Source: PLanc-01 sp035342095 (GTDB lineage: Bacteria; Planctomycetota; Phycisphaerae; Sedimentisphaerales; Anaerobacaceae). Taken from it: a DNA stretch of 64,000 nt. Shown piece by piece: positions 48,633 to 57,153 of the stretch. How positions within the stretch are numbered: position 1 is the stretch's first letter; each line of letters starts with the position of its first letter. The translations under genes and the position numbers were made by a program. The notes under the pieces are model-generated. The model searched no databases. It was given only the letters and a program-made list of their open reading frames with translations, and was not told the DNA's origin. Location: contig DAOQWL010000025.1 of assembly GCA_035342095.1 (NCBI GenBank), positions 1 to 64,000 on the forward strand, written 5' to 3'.

Positions 48633-50288
48633 ATGAAATGGTCGCTCGGCATTCTCACGGCTTGGATGCTCCCACTCTCGCTGCAACCGTCGGCCTGCCC
48701 GGCGGGCGACGGTCCCGTGCAGATCCCGCCCGGGACGGTGCCGGTCTATTGGTTCCGCTCGTCGCTCTACAACCGGGATTTCTACACGCTTGACGCGGCC
48801 GAGAGAGACCTGCTGCTGACCGAGGGTGCGCCCCTGTGGGTCTACGAGCAGGTCGCATTTCGCGCGTTCGACCAGCCCGTCGGCGACACCCTGGCGCCGG
48901 TCCATCGGTTCTGGTCCGTGCCGCTGAACTCGCACTTCTACACCATCGACGACGCGGAGGCGGACAAGGCAATCATCGACTACCCCAATGTCTGGACCTA
49001 TGAGGGCGTCGCGTTCTTCGCGTATCCCCAGGGCAACCATCCGGTGGGTACGATTCCGGCCTATCGCTTCTGGTCGGACGCGCTCGGGACGCACCGCTAC
49101 ACGACGAGCGACCGCGAACGGTTCAAGCTCAGCTATGAGAATGCCGCTGTCTGGCAATACGAGGGCGTCGCGTGGTACGCATACCCCGCGGACAGCCTGT
49201 CGGTCGTCGAGATCGTGAAGGGCCCGGCCATCGAGTGGATCACACAGGAGTCGGCGACCCTCGTGTGGGAGACCGACGTCCCGTCCGGCGCGGAGGTCCG
49301 TTACGGGATCAGCTCGGCCGACCAGAACGGGGTTTCCGATCCCGCCTGGATCACCTTGCACAAGGTCGTCCTCTCCGATCTGACGCCGGACACGCTGTAC
49401 ACGTATGTCGTAAAATCGGGGACCGCATCCCGGACGGGCACGTTCCGCACCGCGCCGCGCGAGGGACAGGCCTTTCGGTTCGCGGTCCTGAGCGACACCC
49501 AGTGGGACAAAGACACGCACAGGCAGATCGCGGCGGACATCCTGGAGAGCCAGCCGGGACTCGTTCTCCACTGTGGCGACCTCACCAGTTGCGGGCGCAG
49601 TCTCGACCTCTGGGAGACGGAGTTCTTCAGACCCGCGTCCGAGCTGCTCGCGAATATCCCGCTGGTCGCGGTCCCGGGCAATCACGAGTACTTCGGGCTG
49701 GGCCCGCCGTGGTTCTTCTACTGGTTCGACCGGCCCGTCAACGACGGATGGTTCGCCCTGGAATACGGCAATGCGTACTTCATCGGATTGCACACGGGCG
49801 CGTCATTCTGCCCAGGCAGTCCCCAGTATGAATGGCTCGTCCGGGAGCTTGCTTCGACTGCGTGTCGGAATGCGATGTGGCGAGTCGTATTCTTTCACGA
49901 GCCGCCGTTCACCTCGACGAACGGGCACACGGACAATCTCGCCGCCCAGGACTATCTGGTGCCGCTGTTCGAGCAGTACGGCGTGGACGTCGTCTTCAGC
50001 GGGCACAGCCACGTCTACGAGCGGTACTTCCACAACGGCGTCTATTACATCGTCACCGGCGGCGCCGGCGGCTACCTCTACACCTTGGTGGCGGACAAGA
50101 CACCGCCCATCCGCGAGTTCGGCCTGAGCATCCACCACTACTGCATCGTGGACGTCGATCCCGCGGCGGGAACGCTCCGAATCTCCGCCATCGACATGAC
50201 CGGCGAGATCTTCGACTCCATCGATCTACCCAGGGAGTATCAGGCCGCGATCGCGTGTCACGCGGAGGCATCGCCGACGGGTGACTGA
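48633..50288 (+). CDS. Secreted metallophosphatase with N-terminal DUF5648 repeats
   Basis: A 551-residue exported protein. Signal peptide (about 1-24), a DUF5648 domain (about 32-185) made of three repeats with the VxRFWS..xxxHFYT / WxYEGVAFxAY pattern, a purple-acid-phosphatase-like fibronectin domain (about 195-270, ATLVWETDVPSGAEVRYGIS) and a calcineurin-like phosphatase domain (FAVLSDTQWDKD; LVLHCGDLTS; VAVPGNHEYFG; VVFFHEPPF; VVFSGHSHVYER). All metal ligands are present. Likely a periplasmic or surface phosphoesterase. Its last 31 bp overlap the convergent site-2 protease gene. Confidence 0.82.
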   Translation: MKWSLGILTAWMLPLSLQPSACPAGDGPVQIPPGTVPVYWFRSSLYNRDFYTLDAAERDLLLTEGAPLWVYEQVAFRAFDQPVGDTLAPVHRFWSVPLNSHFYTIDDAEADKAIIDYPNVWTYEGVAFFAYPQGNHPVGTIPAYRFWSDALGTHRYTTSDRERFKLSYENAAVWQYEGVAWYAYPADSLSVVEIVKGPAIEWITQESATLVWETDVPSGAEVRYGISSADQNGVSDPAWITLHKVVLSDLTPDTLYTYVVKSGTASRTGTFRTAPREGQAFRFAVLSDTQWDKDTHRQIAADILESQPGLVLHCGDLTSCGRSLDLWETEFFRPASELLANIPLVAVPGNHEYFGLGPPWFFYWFDRPVNDGWFALEYGNAYFIGLHTGASFCPGSPQYEWLVRELASTACRNAMWRVVFFHEPPFTSTNGHTDNLAAQDYLVPLFEQYGVDVVFSGHSHVYERYFHNGVYYIVTGGAGGYLYTLVADKTPPIREFGLSIHHYCIVDVDPAAGTLRISAIDMTGEIFDSIDLPREYQAAIACHAEASPTGD

Positions 50289-51208
50289 AGAACGTCCGTT
50301 CGTACCGCTGAGGGCGGACGCCAGGCGTAGATAGGGCCTTCCTCGCCGCATTCCATGCACCATATGGCGGCGGCAACCGTGCCGCACTGGGGACACGCCG
50401 GTTGGGCTTCGAATACATCGAAGGCCGTCCGACAGTTGGGACAGGACCAGAAACTGCCCATAGGCGGCGCCGCCCGACAGCTCGGACAGGCGAACCCCTC
50501 CCGACGCGGCGCCCTCGCCAGGCGGAGGAGACGCAATCCGTACCGCAATCCGCTCCAGCAGTTCAGCACGATGAACACGCACAAGACGCCCAGCCAAGGC
50601 GATCCCGACCACACAGCCAGCGCCACCAGGCCTGCGACGCCGACGAGACCGAGAATCGCTGTGACGGTCAGACTCCAGGCGCGTCCGACCACGAACCACA
50701 GGAGCGAGCGGAGGATCTGGCCACCATCCAGGGGGTAGATCGGCAGGAGATTGAAGATCAGCAGGCCAAAGTTGATATAGGTGATCGCCTGCAGAAGGTG
50801 GTACGCATTGGGCATCGCGTGGAAAACGCCGGTCTGCATGGCGAGTGCTTTGAGCACCCACAACACCGGGACCAGGACCACATTGACGAGCGGTCCGGCC
50901 GCGAGGCTCCAGAGTATCGCTCCCGGCCGTTGCGGCGGCTGCACGTAGGCGACGCCGCCCAGCGGCCACAGGACGATCTGATCGGCCTGCCCGCCCACCT
51001 GCCGGCACGCCAGCGAATGCCCGAACTCGTGCATCAGAACGATGGCGAACAGGGCCAGATACTCCACTGCGTTCCAGACCGGCGACGAGTACCGTCCCAC
51101 CCGCTGGTCGATCCCGTACCACGCGACGAGAAACCACGTCCAGTGCAGGTACAAGTCGATCCCCGCGAGGCGGAACAGATGAATGGAACCCTGTCGTGTC
51201 GGTGTCAT
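50258..51208 (-). CDS. Site-2 protease family (M50) membrane protease with C-terminal zinc ribbons
   Basis: A 316-residue integral membrane protease. HEFGH (about 60-64) and the third ligand in NLLPIYPLDGGQ (about 160) define M50; hydrophobic segments surround both. The C-terminus (about 240-295) carries CxxC pairs in FACPSCRAAPPMGSFWSCPN and CPQCGTVAAAIWCMECGEEG, i.e. two or so zinc ribbons in the cytoplasm. The ATG overlaps the stop of the DUF4276 gene by 4 nt (ATGA), so it is translationally coupled to an ATPase/DUF4276 pair. S2P enzymes usually release membrane-tethered regulators; substrate unknown. Confidence 0.85.
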   Translation of the reverse strand: MTPTRQGSIHLFRLAGIDLYLHWTWFLVAWYGIDQRVGRYSSPVWNAVEYLALFAIVLMHEFGHSLACRQVGGQADQIVLWPLGGVAYVQPPQRPGAILWSLAAGPLVNVVLVPVLWVLKALAMQTGVFHAMPNAYHLLQAITYINFGLLIFNLLPIYPLDGGQILRSLLWFVVGRAWSLTVTAILGLVGVAGLVALAVWSGSPWLGVLCVFIVLNCWSGLRYGLRLLRLARAPRREGFACPSCRAAPPMGSFWSCPNCRTAFDVFEAQPACPQCGTVAAAIWCMECGEEGPIYAWRPPSAVRTDVLQSPVGDASA

Positions 51209-51885
51209 GCGATCCTTTCAACGGTCGCCAGCGTTTCGAGTCTCGTGAGCCATTCGTTGAAGTGCGAACATGCCGCGCGCATCTTGCTCAGGCCGATCTT
51301 CTGACTGATAAGAACCCCGTCCATCACCTTGGAGTAACCCGGACTCAGCGCCTTGATACGTTTGGACGGAGCGGTTTGTTTGCTGTCGTTGATCTCCTCG
51401 GGGGACTGGAACTGATCCCTGATCCGGTGCGTTTCCGAGTCGTCTGCCAGATCCAAGCCGTCTGCCAGCAACGTCGGATCACTGAACAGAAGGGCTTCGA
51501 ACTCGTACATCTGCACATACGGGATGAATCGGGCCGCGTTGAACGCACTGCCCAATTCCCTCGCGATGTCCGCCAGAATCGCCTGCTCAATCACGACGGG
51601 CTTCTCGGCGAAGGGTCTCTGCCTCGCGGCTTCCCGATTCGGCCAACTGGCAGGCATGCCATAGTAATCGAACATGGTTGTGCAGAAGGCATCCGTGTCC
51701 TGCCTGAGGGTGGTCAAGATATCCCGGCGGGCCCGTGGATACTCGCCGATGCCGCCGCGGTGTCCCGGCTTACCGACCAGCCGCGGATAAAGGAAGACCC
51801 CAGCCGATGAGAAGCAGGGTTGCAGGACCTTGTTGGCGAAGGTCTCTTCGGTTTGCCCCTCGACCAGGACGTGGACCCTAACCAT
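51205..51885 (-). CDS. DUF4276 family (Toprim-like) protein
   Basis: A 226-residue protein. Toprim-like acid in VRVHVLVEGQTEETFANKVL at the N-terminus, then FDYYGMPASWP, and MYEFEALLFSDPTLLAD, the core DUF4276 segment, followed by a helical C-terminal half ending SHFNEWLTRLETL. DUF4276 proteins are normally encoded next to AAA_21 ATPases, as here: it overlaps the ATPase stop by 8 nt and the site-2 protease start by 4 nt. Probably the nuclease or effector arm of the pair. Its composition is less GC-rich than the flanking genes. Confidence 0.75.
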   Translation of the reverse strand: MVRVHVLVEGQTEETFANKVLQPCFSSAGVFLYPRLVGKPGHRGGIGEYPRARRDILTTLRQDTDAFCTTMFDYYGMPASWPNREAARQRPFAEKPVVIEQAILADIARELGSAFNAARFIPYVQMYEFEALLFSDPTLLADGLDLADDSETHRIRDQFQSPEEINDSKQTAPSKRIKALSPGYSKVMDGVLISQKIGLSKMRAACSHFNEWLTRLETLATVERIA

Positions 51886-52990
51886 CGGAGGGTCTCCCGC
51901 CGATCACGTTCTTCTGCCACAGTTCGCCAAGCGAGAAGTCTTTGAGCCACTCCTGCAACTTCTCAGAAGACAGACGCTCGAACGTGGACGCCCCGTCCTT
52001 GCGATCCACCACGACAATGTCCTCAGCCTCGAAGTTGTCGAGCAGCGGCGCAGACTGCGTTGACACGATCACCTGTGTCTGCGTGGCGGCCTTCTTCAAC
52101 AATCCCGCCAGCAGATTCAGGGCATAAGGATGTAACCCCAGTTCCGGCTCATCCAGCAGAATCGTGGCCGGCGGACTGGGTTGCAGTAAGGCCGTCGTCA
52201 ACGCGATGAATCGCAACGTGCCGTCTGAAAGCTGCGTCACAAGGAATGGATAGTCGCTGCCCTTCTGCGTCCATTCGAGATGAAGCATCTCATCGCCGTT
52301 GGACGGCCTCGGCCGGAACTTGAAATCGTCGAAGAAGGGCGCCGCCAGACGCACCGTGTCTCTGATCTTCTCATAGACCCTCTGGTGCCGGTCGCGCAAC
52401 ATTAGCAGATAGGCCCCCACATTCCCGGCATCGGGACGCAGGTATTCATTGTCGCGCACCGACCCCGGGCGTCGCATGGGCGACGTGTCGCTTGTATCGT
52501 GAAAATGATAGATAATCCAACTTGAGATTGAATCATAGACATAGTCTCCGATACCCCATGGGGCCGGATCGGGCCTTATTCGCTCCTTCAACTTCGATTC
52601 GAGGTGTCCGCCCCCCAGAACGTCTGTGACCAAACGCAAGTTGCCTTCAAAGAAGACACGTTCGTAGGCAAAAACAAAGTCGTTGCTGGAAGTAGGTTCC
52701 AGAGCGAAGTCATATCCATTACGCCCGAAATGCAGATAGGCATAAAGCTGCCTCGTCACTCTCGGTCCCATGAACAAATATCCATCTGCCCCGCCCTTCT
52801 GGTTCACATGCAAACGGAGTCTATCTTCCACCGCCCAGCGCAGGAACGTGAAGAAGCTCACGAAGTTGCTCTTGCCTGCGCCGTTGGCGCCGATGAGGAT
52901 GTTCAGGTTCCTCAGGGGAAAGTCCACCAGTTCCTTGATGGACTTGAATCCCTTCAGCGTGATCTTGTCGATTGGCTGGCCCATGGTCAT
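51878..52990 (-). CDS. AAA_21-type (RecF/SMC-like) ATPase
   Basis: A 370-residue ATPase: KITLKGFKSIKELVDFPLRN, Walker A GANGAGKSNF (about 36-45), a middle lid region, signature QLSDGTLRFIALTTALLQ, Walker B TILLDEPELGLHP and VSTQSAPLLD. No Toprim domain is fused; the next gene supplies one. ATG 52990 is chosen because GGGA lies about 6 nt upstream and similarity begins there; the frame stays open to 53467 without similarity. Same architecture as the ATPase at 1.2-2.4 kb but only distantly similar in sequence, so the two modules are not a recent duplication. Confidence 0.82.
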   Translation of the reverse strand: MTMGQPIDKITLKGFKSIKELVDFPLRNLNILIGANGAGKSNFVSFFTFLRWAVEDRLRLHVNQKGGADGYLFMGPRVTRQLYAYLHFGRNGYDFALEPTSSNDFVFAYERVFFEGNLRLVTDVLGGGHLESKLKERIRPDPAPWGIGDYVYDSISSWIIYHFHDTSDTSPMRRPGSVRDNEYLRPDAGNVGAYLLMLRDRHQRVYEKIRDTVRLAAPFFDDFKFRPRPSNGDEMLHLEWTQKGSDYPFLVTQLSDGTLRFIALTTALLQPSPPATILLDEPELGLHPYALNLLAGLLKKAATQTQVIVSTQSAPLLDNFEAEDIVVVDRKDGASTFERLSSEKLQEWLKDFSLGELWQKNVIGGRPSDG

Positions 52991-53549
52991 GTATTCCCGT
53001 TTGTCGGCTGCGGCTGTGCCTTCAATCCATGTTCCGCGAAACCCGTCAGCGAGTCCAGTAGATACGATTGCCCCATCGGCGTCAAGACTCGATCCGTCGC
53101 AAACCGGCGATAGGGTGCATGACCGTTTCTGCGACTGAACCAGCGGGATGGGATTACGGAACAAAGGAAGGAACGGACATGATCCGGAGTCCACCGCTTC
53201 GCGGCGGGCATTTCTCGCATTTCGCCAGCAGCATGGCAACGATGCTGCGCGTCGCCTCTCGCACGTCGGGAGACCCCGGGTCTCTTCCGTCACTAGGCCA
53301 TTGGCCCAAAGCGGCAAATGCCCTCCGCGCGACCGCTTCGGGCGTGCCCTCTTCGGCAGCCGGGGGGGGGCGCCAGGGCCACGCCACCATGGTCCGGTCA
53401 TGCCCCCCCCCCCCGGCGATAAGCGATCTGTCCCGGCAGTTGCGGAATCTCCGTTCCCGGTATTCAAACGCAGCCTTCACGACGTTATCATGGCGGGGTC
53501 TCCCGCGAGGGCGGGAGCGGCGTCTTTCGAGTCCTGGTCGAAGGTTGGG
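52991..53549. other. Non-coding stretch with G9 and C12 tracts
   Basis: No convincing gene on either strand. Holds a run of 9 G (53372-53380) and a run of 12 C (53403-53414) that could pair as a GC hairpin, and lies 136 nt or more upstream of the glycosyltransferase-like gene. Open frames crossing it have low-complexity, repeat-like content. Confidence 0.55.
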
Positions 53550-55847
53550 ATGAATCGCAGCGAACCGCTCAAGTCCGACGTTGTCCGGCTGGCCCTGCTC
53601 ATGGGGTTCTGCGCCGCCATCGGCGTCTATCTGATCCTCACGACCGCGGTCATCGCCACGGACGGCGTCTTCTATGTCGAGCAGGCGAAGCGGCTCGCCC
53701 AGGACCCGGCCGGCGTCTGTCGGCGGTGCCCGCCAGGCTATCCCTTCCTCCTGTGGACCAGCCATCGGATCGCGAGCCTGTTCGCATCGGAGGATTCCCC
53801 GGCGCTGTGGGCGAATTCCGCGAGAGCTGTCACACTGCTGTGTCGTGTCCTGGCTCTGGTCCCGCTCTACTTCCTTGGCAAACGACTCGCGGGGGCGGGC
53901 CACAGCTTCTGGGCTTTGCTCGTGCTCATCGTCCTGCCCTATCCGGCCTTCTACGGGAGTGACATCCTGCGGGAGTGGCCCTATGTGCTGTTCCTCGGCG
54001 CCGGCGTGCTGCTGTTGCACTGGTCGCTGACGACCGGGCGGTGGTGGGCATTCGCACTGGTCGGCGTAGACGCGGGACTCGGGTTTCTGATCCGGCCGGA
54101 GTCCGCCCAACTGCTCGTTTACGCCTTGCTCGGGCTGACCGTTGTGCGGAGCGCCTCGTGCGAGGAAGGGCATTCGGTGCGCGCATCAAGACGATTCGCC
54201 GCCGCGGTGCTGTTGATTGCAGGCTTCGCGGCGATGGTGACACCCTGCGTCAGCGCGAGCGGCAGTCTCCTCCCACACCAGTTGCGGCCTCTGGGACCCA
54301 ATACGCCGCCCGTCATCAGCGCGGTGGGGCGCAAGCCTGCCGCAGAGAATCCCCTGGAGTTCGAGGTCCGCCGGGGCGACCTCCTGGAGCTGCGCATCCA
54401 GGCCAGCGATCCGGACGACGACGAACTGTCGTTCTCGCTGGCACAGATTCCCACAGGGTCCCGGCCCGTGTACGTGTTCGGATCGATTCCCCCAGGCAGG
54501 CGATTCTGGACGATCTCGGAGCAGGAAAAGGACCTGCTGATGACCCACCACTCGGAGACGTGGGAGTGCGAGGGCGTCGCGTGGTATGGCTACGCCAGCG
54601 CCGACGCCCGGGCGGGCCTGCAGCCCGTCTACCGCTTCTGGTCGTCCACCCGTCAGCAGCATTTCTACACGATGAGCGAATCCGAGAAGGACGCGATCAT
54701 CGCGGAATCGACCGCGGATTCGTGGGTCTTCGAGGGGGCGGTGTTCTACGCATTCGGGGAGGCTAACCGGCCCGCCGACGCCATCGCAGTGTACCGACTC
54801 TGGGACCCGCGGCGGGGCTATTCCTGGGCAACGACTCTGCCGACGGAGCCGGATGTCCAGAAGGATGCCGTCGCGTGGTACGTTCAGCCGGCGGGGACGC
54901 CGCCGGCCGGCGCCAAGGTCGAGGGCAGCGTATTCTCCTGGCGGCCGGAACCGGGCCAGCAGGGCGAATACCCGATGAACATCATCGCGACGGACGGGAG
55001 GCTGCCCTGTTGCCAACTGGTGACAGTCCGCGTCACAAGCGACGGCTCGACCCGGCACGACCAAGTCGAAAGACCGCTGCCTCGCACATCAGCACATGCC
55101 GGCCTGGCGCTGCCCGGCGGAGCGTACCTTTGGAACCTCGACGCGATGGCTTTGCGATCGCCCACGCTCGGCGACTTGCCGAGGGCGGTAAATGCCGTCG
55201 CCGCCGCCGTCGGGGAGAATCTCATGGTCCTGGTGGTCCTGCCCTGGATTCTGGGGCTCTACTGCCATTTGCGAAATCGAGCGGGGTCACTGGAGCGGGT
55301 CCTGATCGTCGCGGTCCTGATCGTCAATCTGGGCCTGATGCTGGCTCGACAGATCTGGTTCGCCTCCGGCTCGGACCGACGGTACGCGGTGGCGGTGATC
55401 TCGCTGACGATCTTCGTTCTCCCGACGGGACTCGACGTCCTGGCGCAGGCGATCAGTGGCGTCCGGGTATTCCGCGGCAGGTCGCAGCGGTTCTGGTTCG
55501 GCCTCCTCATCGCAGCCAGCGTCCTTTTTTGTATGCCCAAGCTCCTGCTCACCCCCTTGCGGTCAGAGAAGGTGGGCCTTCGCAAAGCCGGCGAGTGGCT
55601 GCGTGAGAACACCCCGACCGATTCGGTGGTTGCCGAACCCGATCGTCGAGTCAGCTTCTACGCCCAGCGGCGGGGTCTTCTCTACAAGCGACATCCAGAT
55701 TCCCGCAAGGCCGACTACGTCGTGGAAGTCGCCCGCGGCGATCCCAAACAAATGCTCGCCGGCTGGACACAGGCCTACTCGGTGGCCCTTGATCGCAGAA
55801 GCCACAGGACCGTGATCGTCTACCGCACGGACCGAGGAAGACGGTAG
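53550..55847 (+). CDS. GT39-like membrane glycosyltransferase with nested extracellular domains
   Basis: A 765-residue membrane protein. N-terminal helices (about 11-235) look like the PMT/ArnT/GT39 fold: ATDGVFYVEQAKRLAQDPAG has the first-loop acidic residue, and PPGYPFLLW and LREWPYVLFL follow. After 8 or so helices comes an extracellular insert: an Ig/cadherin-like half-domain (about 251-300, IQASDPDDDELSFSLAQIPT), a DUF5648 domain (about 303-447) and the rest of the Ig domain (SVFSWRPEPGQQGEYPMNII). More helices (about 555-665) and a short periplasmic tail follow. ATG 53550 has AAGG 5 nt upstream. Donor and acceptor unknown. Confidence 0.7.
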   Translation: MNRSEPLKSDVVRLALLMGFCAAIGVYLILTTAVIATDGVFYVEQAKRLAQDPAGVCRRCPPGYPFLLWTSHRIASLFASEDSPALWANSARAVTLLCRVLALVPLYFLGKRLAGAGHSFWALLVLIVLPYPAFYGSDILREWPYVLFLGAGVLLLHWSLTTGRWWAFALVGVDAGLGFLIRPESAQLLVYALLGLTVVRSASCEEGHSVRASRRFAAAVLLIAGFAAMVTPCVSASGSLLPHQLRPLGPNTPPVISAVGRKPAAENPLEFEVRRGDLLELRIQASDPDDDELSFSLAQIPTGSRPVYVFGSIPPGRRFWTISEQEKDLLMTHHSETWECEGVAWYGYASADARAGLQPVYRFWSSTRQQHFYTMSESEKDAIIAESTADSWVFEGAVFYAFGEANRPADAIAVYRLWDPRRGYSWATTLPTEPDVQKDAVAWYVQPAGTPPAGAKVEGSVFSWRPEPGQQGEYPMNIIATDGRLPCCQLVTVRVTSDGSTRHDQVERPLPRTSAHAGLALPGGAYLWNLDAMALRSPTLGDLPRAVNAVAAAVGENLMVLVVLPWILGLYCHLRNRAGSLERVLIVAVLIVNLGLMLARQIWFASGSDRRYAVAVISLTIFVLPTGLDVLAQAISGVRVFRGRSQRFWFGLLIAASVLFCMPKLLLTPLRSEKVGLRKAGEWLRENTPTDSVVAEPDRRVSFYAQRRGLLYKRHPDSRKADYVVEVARGDPKQMLAGWTQAYSVALDRRSHRTVIVYRTDRGRR

Positions 55848-55875
55848 GCCGGCCTGGACCGAAGGGCCATGAGCG

Positions 55876-57153
55876 ATGACTCACAGACAGGAGCAAATGG
55901 CTATGGGTGGATCAATGCCAGGATCGCAGGCGAAGAGGAGCCATCGTGTGGCGGGCCTGATGTCCGGCACGTCGGCCGACGGGGTCGATGTCGCCATCGT
56001 GGACATTCGGGGCCGCAAGGTCGAGCTGCTGGCCTTCGAGACGTTCCCGTACTCTCATGCCATGCGAGAGAGCATCCTTGCCTTGTGCCGGCCCGAGACC
56101 GCCCGGGTTGACGACATCTGCCATCTCAACCATGTACTGGGGGAGGTCTTCGCCGAGGCGGTCATCAAGCTATGCGACCGCAGCGGCATCCCGCTGCGAT
56201 CCATCGACCTGATCGGCTCGCACGGCCAGACGATCTGGCACAACCCGCAGGGTCCGCGATATCGCGGGCGGACGATCCGCTCGACCCTCCAGATCGGCGA
56301 GCCCTCGCGGATCGCCCAGCGGACCGGAATCACGACGGTGGCCGACTTCCGACCGCGAGACATGGCCGCAGGGGGCGAAGGGGCCCCGTTGGTGCCCTAC
56401 GCGGATCACGCGCTCTTCTCCGACCGGAGACTGTGCCGGGCGGTGCAGAACATCGGCGGCATCGCCAATGTGACGTTCCTGCCTGCTTGTAGTGACGCCG
56501 TAAGGCGTTCCAGCAGCATGGACGTCCCGCCCATGACTCGAGGTCACGGGCAAGATGCCCGTGCTACGGAGAGCATCCTGGCCTTCGACACCGGGCCGGG
56601 GAACATGGTTATCGATGGATTGGTGCGACGGATCACGGAAGGCAAACGCCACTACGACCGCGGCGGGGCCATGGCCGCCAGGGGCAACGTACACGAGGCC
56701 CTCTTGAGACAGATGCTTCGCCATCCCTTCCTCCGGCGCCGGCCGCCCAAGTCCACCGGCCGGGAGCAGTTCGGGCAATCGTATTGCGAGCGGCTCTACA
56801 AAGAGGCCCGAAGGCTGAAGCTGTCCGCGGAAGACATGCTCGCTACGGCCACCGCGTTCACCGCGTCCACCATCGCGACCGCCTATCGCAGATTCCTGCC
56901 CAGGACGCCTGATGAGATGATCCTCTGCGGCGGCGGCGCCCACAACGCGACGCTCGTGCGGATGTTGCAGTCGCAGCTCGCGGATGTTAGAATCCGCTCG
57001 ATGGACGAATTCGGCATCAGCGTCGATGCCAAGGAGGCCGTCTCGTTCGCGATGCTGGCGTACGCTACGATCCACGGCGTCGCCAACAACATCCCGAGCG
57101 TCACTGGGGCAAACGAGCCCGTCGTATTAGGGAAGATCGTGCCGGGACGATGA
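55876..57153 (+). CDS. anmK: Anhydro-N-acetylmuramic acid kinase, with a repeat insertion
   Basis: Converts anhydroMurNAc to MurNAc-6-phosphate in cell-wall recycling. The ATPase fold shows GLMSGTSADGVDVAIVD, SHGQTIWHNP, GITTVADFRPRDMAAGGEGA, FDTGPGNMVIDG and ILCGGGAHN. Length 425 against about 370-390, because residues about 204-232 (SDAVRRSSSMDVPPMTRGHG and on) come from a palindromic element sitting in a loop between NIGGIANVTFLP and LAFDTGPGN. Start could also be ATG 55897 after AGGAG. The stop overlaps murQ by 4 nt, so the two pathway steps are coupled. Confidence 0.93.
   Translation: MTHRQEQMAMGGSMPGSQAKRSHRVAGLMSGTSADGVDVAIVDIRGRKVELLAFETFPYSHAMRESILALCRPETARVDDICHLNHVLGEVFAEAVIKLCDRSGIPLRSIDLIGSHGQTIWHNPQGPRYRGRTIRSTLQIGEPSRIAQRTGITTVADFRPRDMAAGGEGAPLVPYADHALFSDRRLCRAVQNIGGIANVTFLPACSDAVRRSSSMDVPPMTRGHGQDARATESILAFDTGPGNMVIDGLVRRITEGKRHYDRGGAMAARGNVHEALLRQMLRHPFLRRRPPKSTGREQFGQSYCERLYKEARRLKLSAEDMLATATAFTASTIATAYRRFLPRTPDEMILCGGGAHNATLVRMLQSQLADVRIRSMDEFGISVDAKEAVSFAMLAYATIHGVANNIPSVTGANEPVVLGKIVPGR
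56488..56569. repeat. GILPV-type palindromic element inside anmK
   Basis: Arm gtagtgacgccgtaaggcgt, then gcatggacgtcccgcccatg and ggtcacgggcaagatgcccg + tgctacg. Inserted in frame in an AnmK loop. Confidence 0.85.

Noticed and set aside
51205..52990. Calling the ATPase/DUF4276 pair a specific named defence system (PARIS, Gabija, Septu)
   Set aside because: PARIS pairs the ATPase with DUF4435, Gabija fuses ATPase and Toprim and adds a helicase, Septu uses an HNH protein; none matches what is seen.
53148..53549. N-terminal extension of the GT39-like protein
   Set aside because: Residues are Arg/Gly/Pro-rich and cross the G9/C12 tracts; no signal or membrane segment, and a better start with AAGG exists at 53550.
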